Assembly (NCBI GenBank): GCA_038329845.1
Contig: JBBQNJ010000004.1
Coordinates: 31,941-95,940 of the forward strand
Source: JBBQNJ01 sp038329845
GTDB taxonomy: Bacteria; Planctomycetota; Phycisphaerae; Tepidisphaerales; Tepidisphaeraceae
Direction of reading: 5' to 3'
Length of the DNA: 64,000 nt
The translations under genes and the position numbers were made by a program. Below, piece after piece: positions 15,604-24,795 of the stretch; the stretch's first letter is position 1, and each line of letters starts with the position of its first letter. The notes beneath the pieces were generated by a model. That model ran no database searches, had not been told where the DNA came from, and was given only the letters and a program-made list of their open reading frames with translations.

Positions 15604-17193
15604 ATGGCAGCTTCGAACGATCCAACTTCCTCGCCGATCGTTTCATCGGCACAGGGTCTGCCCGGCGGCGGCAGCGCTGAACAACTGCTTCGGCTGGCGG
15701 CGATCGATGTCGGCTCGAACTCGATCCACATGATCGTCGCCCAGGCCGATGCCGACGGCGCGATCACCACGCTGTGGCGCATGAAGGAGATGGTCGGGCT
15801 GGGACGAATTTCGTTCCCTTCTCGACGCCTCACCGCTGAGGCAATGGACCGCGCCATCGCGGTCCTGGGCCGCTTCCAGCGGGCCGCGATCCAGCGGCAA
15901 TCCGAGAAGATCGTCACCATCGCCACCAGCGCTGTCCGTGAGGCCGACAACGGCGGCGATTTCATCGAGCGAGCCCGCCGCGAACTGAAACTGCCCGTGA
16001 AGGTCGTCAGCGCCCGCGAGGAGGCGAGGCTGATCTACCTTGCCGTGCGGCATGCCCTGGACCTGGAGGAACCGGCGTTGATCGTCGATATCGGCGGCGG
16101 CAGCGTCGAGTTCATCGTCGCCGACAAGCATCGCGCCTCGCTGCTCGAGAGCCGCAAGCTCGGTGCCGCGAGGATGACCGCCCGGTACATTCACTCCGAC
16201 CCGGTCAGCCCCGAAGATATCAAGGCGCTGTCGCGCCACTACGCGCGGGAACTGACGCCGCTGGTCGAATCCATCCGGTCGCGCGGTCCGAAGCGCGTGC
16301 TGGGGACCAGCGGAACCTTGGAGAACATTGCCGCGATGTGCGGCGGCGGCAGCGGCGTGATCGAGCGGGGGAACTTCCAAAAGCTGCTGTCGGCGCTGAT
16401 CGAGTCCGATAGCGCCGATCGCGCCCGCATGCGCGGATTGGACGATGCCCGAAGCGACCAGATCATCGCAGGCGCTGTGCTGGTCGGTGAACTGTTCAAC
16501 CGCCTGGACCTCGAACGGATCGAACTTTGCCCGGCGGCGCTGCGAGAGGGAATTCTCCTGGACTATCTTAACCGCCACCTGCCGGACATGGCCATTCGAC
16601 GTGAAGTGCCCGACCCGCGGCGGCGAAGCGTGATCGACCTGGCCCGCCGCTGCGACTGGCATCGCGCCCATTCCGAACAGGTGGCCGGGATCGCGCTGGC
16701 GTTGTTCGATGAGCTGCGCCCCCTGCACGGCCTGGGCGACATCGAGCGAGAGCTGATCGAATACGGCGGCCTGCTGCACGACATCGGCTTGCACATCGGC
16801 AAGCGCGGGCACCATAAGCACAGCGAATATCTGATCCTTCACGGCGATTTACGGAACTTCGAGCCCGAGGAAGTCCGGATCATCGCCGCCGTAGCCCGCT
16901 ATCACCGCAAGAGCGGGCCGCGAAAGTCCCACACGCGATTCGCCGCGATGTCGCCGCAGGCCCGCCGGGTGGTGCGGGTAGGCGCTGCGATTTTGCAGTT
17001 GGCCGACGGCCTGGACCGCAGCCACAGCGGCGTCGTCCGGCGGGTGCGCTGCACCCTCGGCGGCAAGCGGGTCAAGTGCCACATCCTCGCCGGTGCCGAT
17101 GCCCAACTCGAGATATGGGGGGCGCGGCAAAAATCGGACCTGTTCCATCGCGTTTTCGACCGCGAGATCACGTTTCAGATCGCAAGCAAGTAG
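15604..17193 (+). CDS. Ppx/GppA phosphatase with C-terminal HD domain
   Basis: 529 residues. The N-terminal ASKHA-fold half (about 25-330) has AAIDVGSNSIHMIVAQ, the phosphate-binding loop IVDIGGGSVEFIVAD and LGTSGTLENIA. The C-terminal half (about 345-520) is an HD-type domain with HRAHSEQVAGIAL and YGGLLHDIGLHIG. This two-domain layout is that of exopolyphosphatase / guanosine pentaphosphate phosphohydrolase, which degrades polyphosphate or converts pppGpp to ppGpp. Sequence alone does not separate the two activities. It follows the DUF1501 gene by about 100 nt that include a duplicated gene end, so co-transcription is uncertain. Confidence 0.9.
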   Translation: MAASNDPTSSPIVSSAQGLPGGGSAEQLLRLAAIDVGSNSIHMIVAQADADGAITTLWRMKEMVGLGRISFPSRRLTAEAMDRAIAVLGRFQRAAIQRQSEKIVTIATSAVREADNGGDFIERARRELKLPVKVVSAREEARLIYLAVRHALDLEEPALIVDIGGGSVEFIVADKHRASLLESRKLGAARMTARYIHSDPVSPEDIKALSRHYARELTPLVESIRSRGPKRVLGTSGTLENIAAMCGGGSGVIERGNFQKLLSALIESDSADRARMRGLDDARSDQIIAGAVLVGELFNRLDLERIELCPAALREGILLDYLNRHLPDMAIRREVPDPRRRSVIDLARRCDWHRAHSEQVAGIALALFDELRPLHGLGDIERELIEYGGLLHDIGLHIGKRGHHKHSEYLILHGDLRNFEPEEVRIIAAVARYHRKSGPRKSHTRFAAMSPQARRVVRVGAAILQLADGLDRSHSGVVRRVRCTLGGKRVKCHILAGADAQLEIWGARQKSDLFHRVFDREITFQIASK

Positions 17194-17329
17194 GCCGCCG
17201 AACGTTCAGGCAGCGAGCCGCCAGGCGTGCAAGATGCAACACGAATCGCCAAGCAGTGAACGCGCCGAGATACCGGTTGCCGGTTACGATATGTTCCGGT
17301 CAAGTCACTCAACTTCAAGGAATGATTCG

Positions 17330-20300
17330 ATGCGGTGTTCACTCTGCGTAATCGGGTTCACACTTGGGCTGGCGTCGCTGGTGGACCTCGCTGCGGGGCG
17401 GGAAGCGACGAATATCCCGGCCGACGCCCGCGATTTTCGCAAAAGTTGGATCGCCATCGCCCCCTCCGACCCGCCCGACTCGGTGGTCGAAGGCGATCCG
17501 TTCGAGGTTACAATCAAATATTCGCTCGATCCGGGCGATGTTGGGGCGGGCGGCGTCAAGCTGGCGTTGACGTTGCTTGGCCCGTGGATCGATAATCCCG
17601 ATGGCAAATACACCACCAAGCGCCAACATATCGCCTACCGCGGCCTGACAGGAAGGAGCCTCGATGCCCAAGCGGGCCGCCACACCGAAGTAATGAAGTT
17701 CACCGCGCCCAAGGCATTTCAATATAACAGCCTGCTCTTGATCGCCGGCTTCAGGGATGCTGGCGGTAAGCCGTGGCCGTGGGATGTCCGCGCTGCCGGC
17801 CCCCGGTTCATCAAGCGTCCCGAAAATTACTCGCTGAGTACCGACCAGCCGGGCAACCTCTTCCTCTACGGCCAATCTCCCCGCATCCGCATCCAGTTCC
17901 ACGAGGGTGCCAAGCCCGGTGAACGAAAAACGCTCCGCTACTCGCTGCATGACCACACCGGACGGTCCGTGAAAAGCCAGTACAGCTTCACCGCCGGCGA
18001 GGTCGGTGCGTTTGTCGAATTTTCACCGGAAATCACTTTGCACGGCACATTCGCACTGATAGGCGAAGTCGAAGGCTGGGGCGAGCGCCAGATCGTCTTC
18101 GGGACGATTCCCGATCTGTCCCGGATCGCGTCCGAGCAGCGCATCACGCCCTTCGCTGTCACCAATGTACGTACCGAGGGCGCCAACGCCGTCGCCAGCC
18201 GTCTTGGGTTCAGCATGGTCCGCCAGTTCACATCCTGGAAGTTGCTTCAGCCAGGGCCGGATTTCTGGGCCTTGGAAGCGCTGGATCGCACCATCGCACG
18301 GAATAATTCATCGCACCTGCGACCGTGGATTTGTCTGGTGGACCCCCCGCCATTCGCCCAGGCCGCGCGCCCGCGCAACGTGGGCTTTGCCCCCTATGCA
18401 TTTGATGAACGCGCCCTGCGCGACGCCGTCGCCAAACTCGGAGAACGCTATCGCGGCCGCATCTGGGGCTGGGAATGGCTCAACGAGATCGTCCCTGGCG
18501 ATCTCGTTGCCGATCCGGTGACGACGTACGCCGACTTCGTCCGCATCGCCACCACCGCGGCCCGCGCTGCCGATCCCCAGGCGCGCATCCAACTCGCCGG
18601 AGGCCTGTGGCCGCGAAACTTCCGAAACGATCTTCTGAGGCGCGGGATCGCGCCGTTCATCGACGTACTTCCAGTGCATTACTCGAACTTCGACGGCGTG
18701 CGCGATGCCCAGGAAGATCTTGCCGCCGTCGGGCAGTCGCGCATCGCGGTCTGGGACAACGAATCCAGCAGGGGTCTGAGCGTTTGGGGGATGCCTCTGG
18801 AGCAAATGATCCGCGATCGGTCACAGTCGCAATGGGTGCTGGAGCGCTGGTGCGATGAGCTGTCGGCCGGGGCGCGCCAGATCACTCTCTTCGGCGGGCA
18901 AATCGACCCGGCGGGGAATTGGTCGTACCTGCTGAATGAACAGACGCCCAGGCCGTATGCCGTCACGCTGGCAGTGCTCATCTCGCGCCTGAGCGATGCC
19001 CGCCCGCTGGGCAAATCATCCCTCCCCGGCAGGGTCGTTCTGCACGCATTCGAGCGCGGCGGCGAGGGGCTTTTGATCGCCTCGGCCACCGGCGAAAAGC
19101 CGGTCGATGCAAGCATCCCTGTCGGCGTCGATTCGGTCGTCGTCACCGACTATCAGGGTAATCAGACTCCGATGGACTCACCCGGCGGGAAGCTGGCCCT
19201 GGCGCTTTCAAACATGCCGGTCATCATCGAACACGCCGCTGCCGATCTGCTTAAGGCGAAGCTGGCACTGAGCATTGGCGGTGTCACCCGTCCGGGCACG
19301 ATCTCGCGGGTGTCCGCGATGCGCGGAGCGCCGCTGACGGTGCCGCTGCGCCTGAGGAATCTATTCAGCCAACCGATGCCCGCGAAGGTATCGCTGCGGC
19401 GAGGTGAAACCGCGCTGGCGGAGCGCCGGATCACGCTTGAACCCGGCCAGGACACAATCGTCTTGATCGACCTGCCGGCGACCGCCGCGGCGACCCTGGA
19501 TGCTTCGTGGGTGGCGCGACTCGAGTTGGGCGATCTTCCCGCCGTCGAAACCCCCTTCACCCTCGATTGGATCGACTCGGCAATGCTGGGAAATCTCCTG
19601 AAGAACGGCGATTTCGAGCGAGATGGCGGCTGGAGTTATCCCAACAGTGCCCGCCGAGTCGAATCCGCGGGCGAGCTGGGAACCGGGCAGTTCGCAGCTC
19701 GCCTCGACAGAACCGATGGCTGGGTCAACATCAGCCAGGGGATCGCCCTGCCGGCGGGTGAGGAGTTTCTCTACACGGCCTGGATCAAGACCGACGGCGT
19801 CAAGCAGGCCGGCAGTAACATCACCTATATCTTGGATGATGGCACGCAGAAGCGATTGTACATTCCCCATGTGTTTCAGGCACCGTCCCGCACCCGCGGT
19901 TGGCATCTATTGAGTTATCGCGGCACCGTGCCGGAACACACCAAGACTATTCAATTCACCCCTGTAGCGCGCGGCTCAGCGCCCACACTCTTCGACAACG
20001 TGCGAGTGACGCTGAGGCCGCGCGGAGCTTACGCCGCCGAGGCGTCCGGGACGAAGACCGCGCCTCGGATCGACGGCGATCTGCGTGAATGGACCGGCGA
20101 ATCACCGGTCCCGCTGTTGTGCGAAAACCAGCTCGCCGACCTGACCGGCGGCTATGACTGGTCGCCCGACAACCTCGCCGGTATCGCCCGCTTCCGCTGG
20201 GACGATCAGGCGCTGTATATGGCGGTCGAGGTGATCGACGATCAGCACGTCATCCCCCCCGCCGGCAGTGGCGAAAAGGCGTCCGAGGGCGATTCGATCA

Positions 20301-20695
20301 CCCTGGCGATCCAGCCGTCGATTCTGGAAGCGGAGTCGAGTGAGAAAGCGTTCGCCTACATCATCAGCGCCGCTTCCCCCGGCGGCGGCAGTGGCCATCA
20401 CACGCTTTACCGCCCCGCCAGCCGCGCTGGCGGCCTGAGCAGCGGTGAGTTAGCCAAGGACTCCTCCAACTACGACCTGGCCATCCGCCGCGATGGTCGT
20501 TTCACCCGCTATGAGGTCCGCCTGCCGTGGTCCGAACTGGGCGTGACCCAACCGCGCCCAGGTAGCCAGATCGGTCTCTCGCTTCAGCTTCATGATCGCG
20601 ACGAGGCCGACCGTTCGGCCTCGATGCTCTGGGGCGAAGGATTGTCCCCAACGTGGCAACCCAAGATGTTTGGCGTGCTGACCCTCACGCCATAG
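17330..20695 (+). CDS. Secreted clan GH-A glycoside hydrolase with carbohydrate-binding modules
   Basis: 1121 residues from ATG 17330, which has AAGGA 8 nt upstream and starts a signal peptide (CVIGFTLGLASLVDLAAG). A beta-sandwich region (about 25-280) precedes a TIM barrel (about 285-640) with the acid/base motif WGWEWLNEIVPG (Glu386) and a probable nucleophile in VWDNESSRG (Glu478). A CBM4/9-like domain follows (about 756-895; NLLKNGDFERDGGW) and a CBM9/DOMON-like domain ends the protein (about 910-1121; APRIDGDLREWTGE, WDDQALYMAVEV). The barrel resembles GH39-type enzymes, but I cannot name the family or substrate. It is probably a secreted or surface polysaccharide hydrolase. Confidence 0.75.
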   Translation: MRCSLCVIGFTLGLASLVDLAAGREATNIPADARDFRKSWIAIAPSDPPDSVVEGDPFEVTIKYSLDPGDVGAGGVKLALTLLGPWIDNPDGKYTTKRQHIAYRGLTGRSLDAQAGRHTEVMKFTAPKAFQYNSLLLIAGFRDAGGKPWPWDVRAAGPRFIKRPENYSLSTDQPGNLFLYGQSPRIRIQFHEGAKPGERKTLRYSLHDHTGRSVKSQYSFTAGEVGAFVEFSPEITLHGTFALIGEVEGWGERQIVFGTIPDLSRIASEQRITPFAVTNVRTEGANAVASRLGFSMVRQFTSWKLLQPGPDFWALEALDRTIARNNSSHLRPWICLVDPPPFAQAARPRNVGFAPYAFDERALRDAVAKLGERYRGRIWGWEWLNEIVPGDLVADPVTTYADFVRIATTAARAADPQARIQLAGGLWPRNFRNDLLRRGIAPFIDVLPVHYSNFDGVRDAQEDLAAVGQSRIAVWDNESSRGLSVWGMPLEQMIRDRSQSQWVLERWCDELSAGARQITLFGGQIDPAGNWSYLLNEQTPRPYAVTLAVLISRLSDARPLGKSSLPGRVVLHAFERGGEGLLIASATGEKPVDASIPVGVDSVVVTDYQGNQTPMDSPGGKLALALSNMPVIIEHAAADLLKAKLALSIGGVTRPGTISRVSAMRGAPLTVPLRLRNLFSQPMPAKVSLRRGETALAERRITLEPGQDTIVLIDLPATAAATLDASWVARLELGDLPAVETPFTLDWIDSAMLGNLLKNGDFERDGGWSYPNSARRVESAGELGTGQFAARLDRTDGWVNISQGIALPAGEEFLYTAWIKTDGVKQAGSNITYILDDGTQKRLYIPHVFQAPSRTRGWHLLSYRGTVPEHTKTIQFTPVARGSAPTLFDNVRVTLRPRGAYAAEASGTKTAPRIDGDLREWTGESPVPLLCENQLADLTGGYDWSPDNLAGIARFRWDDQALYMAVEVIDDQHVIPPAGSGEKASEGDSITLAIQPSILEAESSEKAFAYIISAASPGGGSGHHTLYRPASRAGGLSSGELAKDSSNYDLAIRRDGRFTRYEVRLPWSELGVTQPRPGSQIGLSLQLHDRDEADRSASMLWGEGLSPTWQPKMFGVLTLTP

Positions 20696-21038
20696 CCGAA
20701 AAACTCCCGAGGTACCGGCGCGCCGGCCCTTATTTCTTGTCGTGCGCCGCGGGCTTGGTTCCGCCGACATCAAAACATCGTGCGCTCCGTGACGTATCCA
20801 CGCCCCCCCACCTGTATTGTATGCTGTGCCAATTCCCTCTCGGTTTGATTTCGCCGGGCAAAAGTTCGATAATACCTCGGTTCGCGTAACCGGAGACTCC
20901 TGGGCACTCGATGACCGATCTCTCGGTGGCTTCAGTTCTCCGGCGGCGGAACAAATCGGTTCCCAGCGACTCGCCACGGTGGCGCTGGTCGCGATTGGAG
21001 TCATTCAGTGTCCCGACGAAGGGGACAAGGGGGCGAAT

Positions 21039-21476
21039 GTGCATACGACCGCAACGGGACGCGAAACCGCAGCCGCGACGGCCGCAACGCGTTTATCCGT
21101 CAGGAGTCGATACGACAACCAGTCTGGCGGGCGAGTCCAGGCTGCCGCTGAAGTGCCCGCCCCGCCGCCGCTGGGACGCCGCCAGTGGCGTCGAGTCATC
21201 CGGGCTATGAACCTGACGCCCCGCCAGAGCGAGGTCGTCTCGGGACTAATCCGCAGCCAAGGCGATCGCGGCATCGCCACCAACTTGAATATCGCCGAAC
21301 GCACCGTTCGCGCTCATCTCGACCATCTTTACGCCCGCCACCGCGTTTCCGACCGGATAAGCCTGGTGGTGCGCGTCTTCGAAATCGTCCTGAATCCCGA
21401 GAGCGACCCGTCGGGGATCGTCGAAAGTGACAATGTCGAAACCGCCAATTGCGGCGCATCACGACAACGCCGATGA
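21039..21476 (+). CDS. LuxR-type helix-turn-helix protein
   Basis: 145 residues from a GTG with AAGGGGG 5 nt upstream. The C-terminal part is a GerE/LuxR DNA-binding domain: MNLTPRQSEVVSGLIRSQGD, IATNLNIAERTVRAHLDHLY and a following ISLVVRVFEIVL helix. No receiver or sensor domain is visible; the N-terminal 65 residues are Ala/Thr-rich. The open frame extends back to ATG 20817 (219 residues), but the added part has atypical codon use. It may regulate the neighbouring GH or lipoprotein genes; that is only positional inference. Confidence 0.65.
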   Translation: MHTTATGRETAAATAATRLSVRSRYDNQSGGRVQAAAEVPAPPPLGRRQWRRVIRAMNLTPRQSEVVSGLIRSQGDRGIATNLNIAERTVRAHLDHLYARHRVSDRISLVVRVFEIVLNPESDPSGIVESDNVETANCGASRQRR

Positions 21477-21560
21477 TCGTTGCGGCGACGAGATCTCTAT
21501 CGGCGGTGTCGCCGGTCGTCGAATCTCGCAGTGCCTGGCACATTCAATCGGAGCGTAATC

Positions 21561-22163
21561 ATGCCCTATACACCCGCGCAAATTAGTCGGCCTGGCTTGG
21601 CTTTGAAATGCAGAACGCTCCTGCCGCTACTGGTCGCGTTCTCCGGATGCGCCGCGCCCCCGAGCGCCGTTCCCGTCAAACCGGCGAACCAATGCCTTTC
21701 CAGCCAGACCCGCGACGGCTTGACCATCGCCGCCCATCCCATCTTCAAGAACGCCGACAGCAGGGAATTTTTTGGCACGACCCTGGCTGACGATCAACTG
21801 CTGGCGGTGCTTGTCGTCGTGGACAACCAAAGCCCCACGGCCAGTTTCATCCTGGATCAAAAGGAGTGCCGGCTAATGCACTCCGACGGATCGGCCGGCC
21901 CCGTGCCGGCGCGCGATCTGCTTGGGGGGACGCCCAAGAATCCCGGGGAAGGACGCCTTGCCAGGTATGCCCTGATGGCCAACCAGTTCTGTCCGGTCGC
22001 GATTCTGCCGGGAGAGAAGGCGCAGGGATTCATCTATTTCCCGTGGCCCGAGGCATCGCAAAAGAATCCCAGGGACCTCGGCATCCGGGTCGTGGTCCGG
22101 GAATCGCCGGAAAACACGCCGCACCAGTTGGAACTGTCTATCAAGCGCGTCGATCTGAAGTGA
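21561..22163 (+). CDS. Putative lipoprotein
   Basis: 200 residues from ATG 21561, with GGAG 7 nt upstream. Hydrophobic signal TLLPLLVAFSGC ends in a lipobox (FSGC), so the mature protein should start at Cys and be lipid anchored. The mature part is a predicted beta-rich domain (FFGTTLADDQLLAVLVVVDN, QSPTASFILDQKECRL, GEKAQGFIYFPWPE), a pattern seen in lipoproteins with an Ig-like or DUF-type fold. No named family recognised. It precedes another lipoprotein gene by 42 nt, probably in one transcript. Confidence 0.75.
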   Translation: MPYTPAQISRPGLALKCRTLLPLLVAFSGCAAPPSAVPVKPANQCLSSQTRDGLTIAAHPIFKNADSREFFGTTLADDQLLAVLVVVDNQSPTASFILDQKECRLMHSDGSAGPVPARDLLGGTPKNPGEGRLARYALMANQFCPVAILPGEKAQGFIYFPWPEASQKNPRDLGIRVVVRESPENTPHQLELSIKRVDLK

Positions 22164-22205
22164 GATGCGTTTGAGATTGAACTACCTTCAACAAAGGAGC
22201 CTGTC

Positions 22206-23342
22206 ATGAGCGCCGCCCTTCGCAATGCATCGCCGATCGGACTGCTGTCGCTGTTCCTGCTCGCCATGGGGTGTTCGCCGCATCCCCTGCACGATGCGAT
22301 CGCCAGGCACGACGTGAAGGAGGCGAAGGAGCTGATCAACAAGGGAACGGACTTGTCGATCCGCGACGAGCAGCAGCGCACGGCGATGCACGTCGCGGCT
22401 GACTCCGGCCAGATCGAGATCGGTCGGTTGCTTGCCGAGCAGCGGATCGACTTGAACGCCACGGACTCCGCGGGCAGAACCGCACTGCATCTCGCCGCCA
22501 TAAAGGACCGCGCCGATTTCGTGGAGTTGCTGGCGAAAAAGGGGGCGGATGTGAAGATCGCCGACCGCTTTGGCTCAACGCCGCTTCTCGATGCCGCTGG
22601 CAATGGGAAGGCAAACTCGGTCCGTGCCTTGTTGGACAACGGCGCGCCGGTGGACCTGACCAACAAGCAGAAGGTGACGCCGCTGATGGCTGCCTGTGCG
22701 TTCCGGGAGGAATCGGCCGCATCGGTAGTCCGGCTGCTCCTTGAACGCCATGCCGATCCCAAACTCACGTCCGAAGACGGCCAAACCGCGCTGCACCGGG
22801 CCGCAATGCGTCCGGACCCGCAAGCGGTACGCCTTCTCATCACCGCCGGCGCCGACATCCACGCCTGCGCGAAGGACAAGACCCAGCCGCTGGATCAGGC
22901 GGCGATGGCCAAGGCCACCGCGAGCGCTGCCTGCCTGCTCGATGCCGGGGCCAAGCCTCGGCTGATCCCCACTTGGCCGCTCGCCAGCGCCAAAACGTAC
23001 CAAATCACCGCCGACTACCTCGCGGGCAAGGGCCGCTGCGCCGAAGCCTGCGGGGCCTACGAAGTGGCGATTCAGCAATACGCCTTCGAAGCCGAAACCG
23101 ACTGGCGAATGGCCAAACGCTATGGCGACCAGGCCGCGGGTGAGTTTTTCGGCAACGTCGCCATGATCATGGCCGTGGCCGTGGTCAGTGGAGGCAGCAT
23201 GAGCTACCAGCCGGCCATTACTATGACACATTCAAATATGGAACACGCCGAAGCGGCTATGAGCGAAGCCCGCAAGGAGGCCGATCGCTGCGCCGGCAAG
23301 CTCGCCCAGACCGCGCGGACCGCAGCCAAAAAGGTACCATGA
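22206..23342 (+). CDS. Ankyrin-repeat lipoprotein
   Basis: 378 residues. Signal LLSLFLLAMGC gives a lipobox at Cys23. At least six ankyrin repeats follow (about 26-260), for example DSAGRTALHLAAIKDRADFV and EDGQTALHRAAMRPDPQAVR, then a helical C-terminus (260-378) with Cys-containing helices and a Lys/Ala-rich end. AAAGGAG lies 6 nt before the ATG. Ankyrin repeats mediate protein binding, so this is probably an envelope-anchored scaffold. Its stop codon abuts the 106-bp inverted-repeat element. Confidence 0.88.
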   Translation: MSAALRNASPIGLLSLFLLAMGCSPHPLHDAIARHDVKEAKELINKGTDLSIRDEQQRTAMHVAADSGQIEIGRLLAEQRIDLNATDSAGRTALHLAAIKDRADFVELLAKKGADVKIADRFGSTPLLDAAGNGKANSVRALLDNGAPVDLTNKQKVTPLMAACAFREESAASVVRLLLERHADPKLTSEDGQTALHRAAMRPDPQAVRLLITAGADIHACAKDKTQPLDQAAMAKATASAACLLDAGAKPRLIPTWPLASAKTYQITADYLAGKGRCAEACGAYEVAIQQYAFEAETDWRMAKRYGDQAAGEFFGNVAMIMAVAVVSGGSMSYQPAITMTHSNMEHAEAAMSEARKEADRCAGKLAQTARTAAKKVP

Positions 23343-23447
23343 CGAATGCCATTCACTTAACGTGAAAACGGCTGGGGAAAGTCGCCTTATTGGTCCAAGA
23401 CTGCTGTTGAGTTCGCCGACTTTGGCCCTTAAGTGAATGGCATTCGT
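23342..23447. repeat. 106-bp element with perfect 19-bp inverted termini (MITE-like)
   Basis: ACGAATGCCATTCACTTAA at 23342-23360 is matched exactly in reverse complement at 23429-23447. The 68-bp interior has no ORF. The flanks show GGTACCATG on the left and TACCATGACC on the right. A 13-nt part of the arm (ACGAATGCCATTC) recurs at 38387-38399, and the IS fragment at the right edge carries a related AATGCCATTTGGTTAA. It could be a non-autonomous transposable element or a large hairpin that ends the ankyrin transcript. Confidence 0.75.
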
Positions 23448-23847
23448 ACCATGACCTTTTCGCTCTCGCCATTCCAGCGCTGATGATGGTCACGTTCACA
23501 GACGCTCAGCACACCGCCGACTGTGGCACCGCCGCCCTCGGCGGTGAGCAGGTGAAGGGGTGAGAAGATGAGGGGGCGAGGGGGTGAGACGGCGCGCTCC
23601 GCACCTCCGTGTATCCGTCCCGGCGTACATTCCTCGCCATTCCACGCCGGCGAGGGCGACGGCGCCACATTCGCTCCATCTTGTCACCTCGTCATACGTC
23701 CCCCCTTTGTCACTCCACACCGCCGGCGGCGGTGCCGCATTTGCTCCACCTTGTCACTTGGTCACACCTCCCCCGTTTGTCACTCCACACCGCCGATGGC
23801 GGTAGCGCCGATTCCCCTCTCCGTCGGTTTCTCTTACAATCCCGGCC
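23448..23847. repeat. Gene-free stretch with a 70-bp direct repeat and an inverted copy
   Basis: No credible gene in these 400 nt. Two imperfect 70-bp units lie at 23661-23730 and 23731-23800, both containing TTTGTCACTCCACACCGCCG followed by GGCGG. A diverged copy in the opposite orientation spans about 23521-23590 around CACCGCCGCCCTCGGCGGTG. TACAAT at 23835-23840 is a possible -10 for the following aldo/keto reductase, which would then be nearly leaderless. Confidence 0.65.
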
Positions 23848-24789
23848 ATGAAATACCGCACCCTGGGCAAGACCGGCATGGTGGTTTCCGTGGTGGGAAT
23901 GGGCACTTGGCAACTCGGGGGGGAATGGGGCAAGGATTTTTCGCAGGACGAAGTGGATGGGATGTTCGATGCCGCCCGTGAGGTCGGGATCAACCTGATC
24001 GACACCGCCGAATGTTACGGCGACCACGCCTCCGAGCGGCTGATCGGCGCCGCCGTCGAGGGGGGGCGCGACCGCGAGCGGTGGATCATCGCCACCAAGT
24101 TTGGACACGTCTTCCATGGGTTCATGAACCGCACCGATGAGCGGGCCCCGGCGGATGCGGTCCGCCAGGTCGAGGCCTCGCTCAAGGCACTGCGAACCGA
24201 TTACGTCGATCTGCTGCAATACCACTCGGTCTCGGATGCTGATTTCGACAACGAGGCCCTGCACGATACGCTGGTGAAGTTGGTGAAGAGCGGGAAGGTT
24301 CGCCATCTGGGCAACTCCATCGGATCGAACGACAACCTGCACCAGACCGAGCGCTCGCCGTGGGCCGGCGTCGAAGCCATCCAGCTCATTTACAACCGCC
24401 TGGACCGCAAGCCCGAGCAGCGGGTTTTGCCGGCGTGCGAGCGAATGAATCTCGGGGTCCTGGCCCGGGTGCCGCTGGCCAGCGGGTTTTTGAGCGGGAA
24501 GTATTCTCCCGGTGCCCAGTTCAAAAGCGGGGATGTTCGCGCTGGCCGCGACCAGGCGCGGACCGATGAACAGCTGCGAGAAGTCCAGCGGATCACCCGC
24601 GAGGAGGTTCCCGCCGACGTGTCGATCGCGTCGTGGGCGCTAGCCTGGTGTTTGCGAAATCCGGCGGTCACCTGCGTGATCCCCGGCTGCAAGAGCGCCG
24701 AGCAGGTGCGAGCCAACGCCGCCGCCGCCGACCCCGATCTGGTGCGCGATGATCATCCTCAGGCGGCGACGCCGCCGGCGGGAGATTGA
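23848..24789 (+). CDS. Aldo/keto reductase
   Basis: 313 residues, the normal size. N-terminus MKYRTLGKTGMVVSVVGMGT and the catalytic tetrad positions are visible: Asp and Tyr in NLIDTAECYGDHASE, Lys in IIATKFG and His in DLLQYHSV. The NADPH-binding end has SWALAWCLRNPAVTCVIPG. It reduces carbonyl substrates with NADPH in the cytoplasm; the substrate cannot be told. No Shine-Dalgarno precedes the ATG, and a TACAAT box ends 8 nt before it, suggesting a leaderless mRNA. The HEAT-repeat gene follows after 6 nt. Confidence 0.93.
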   Translation: MKYRTLGKTGMVVSVVGMGTWQLGGEWGKDFSQDEVDGMFDAAREVGINLIDTAECYGDHASERLIGAAVEGGRDRERWIIATKFGHVFHGFMNRTDERAPADAVRQVEASLKALRTDYVDLLQYHSVSDADFDNEALHDTLVKLVKSGKVRHLGNSIGSNDNLHQTERSPWAGVEAIQLIYNRLDRKPEQRVLPACERMNLGVLARVPLASGFLSGKYSPGAQFKSGDVRAGRDQARTDEQLREVQRITREEVPADVSIASWALAWCLRNPAVTCVIPGCKSAEQVRANAAAADPDLVRDDHPQAATPPAGD

Positions 24790-24795
24790 GCGCCG

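Noticed and set aside
15643..16842. A 399-residue minus-strand frame over the Ppx/GppA gene
   Set aside because: Shadow frame; the plus strand encodes a complete phosphatase with all motifs.
23568..23981. A 137-residue frame across the repeat-rich gap into the aldo/keto reductase
   Set aside because: It is made of repeat DNA, has no start signal and overlaps the true start of the reductase in another frame.
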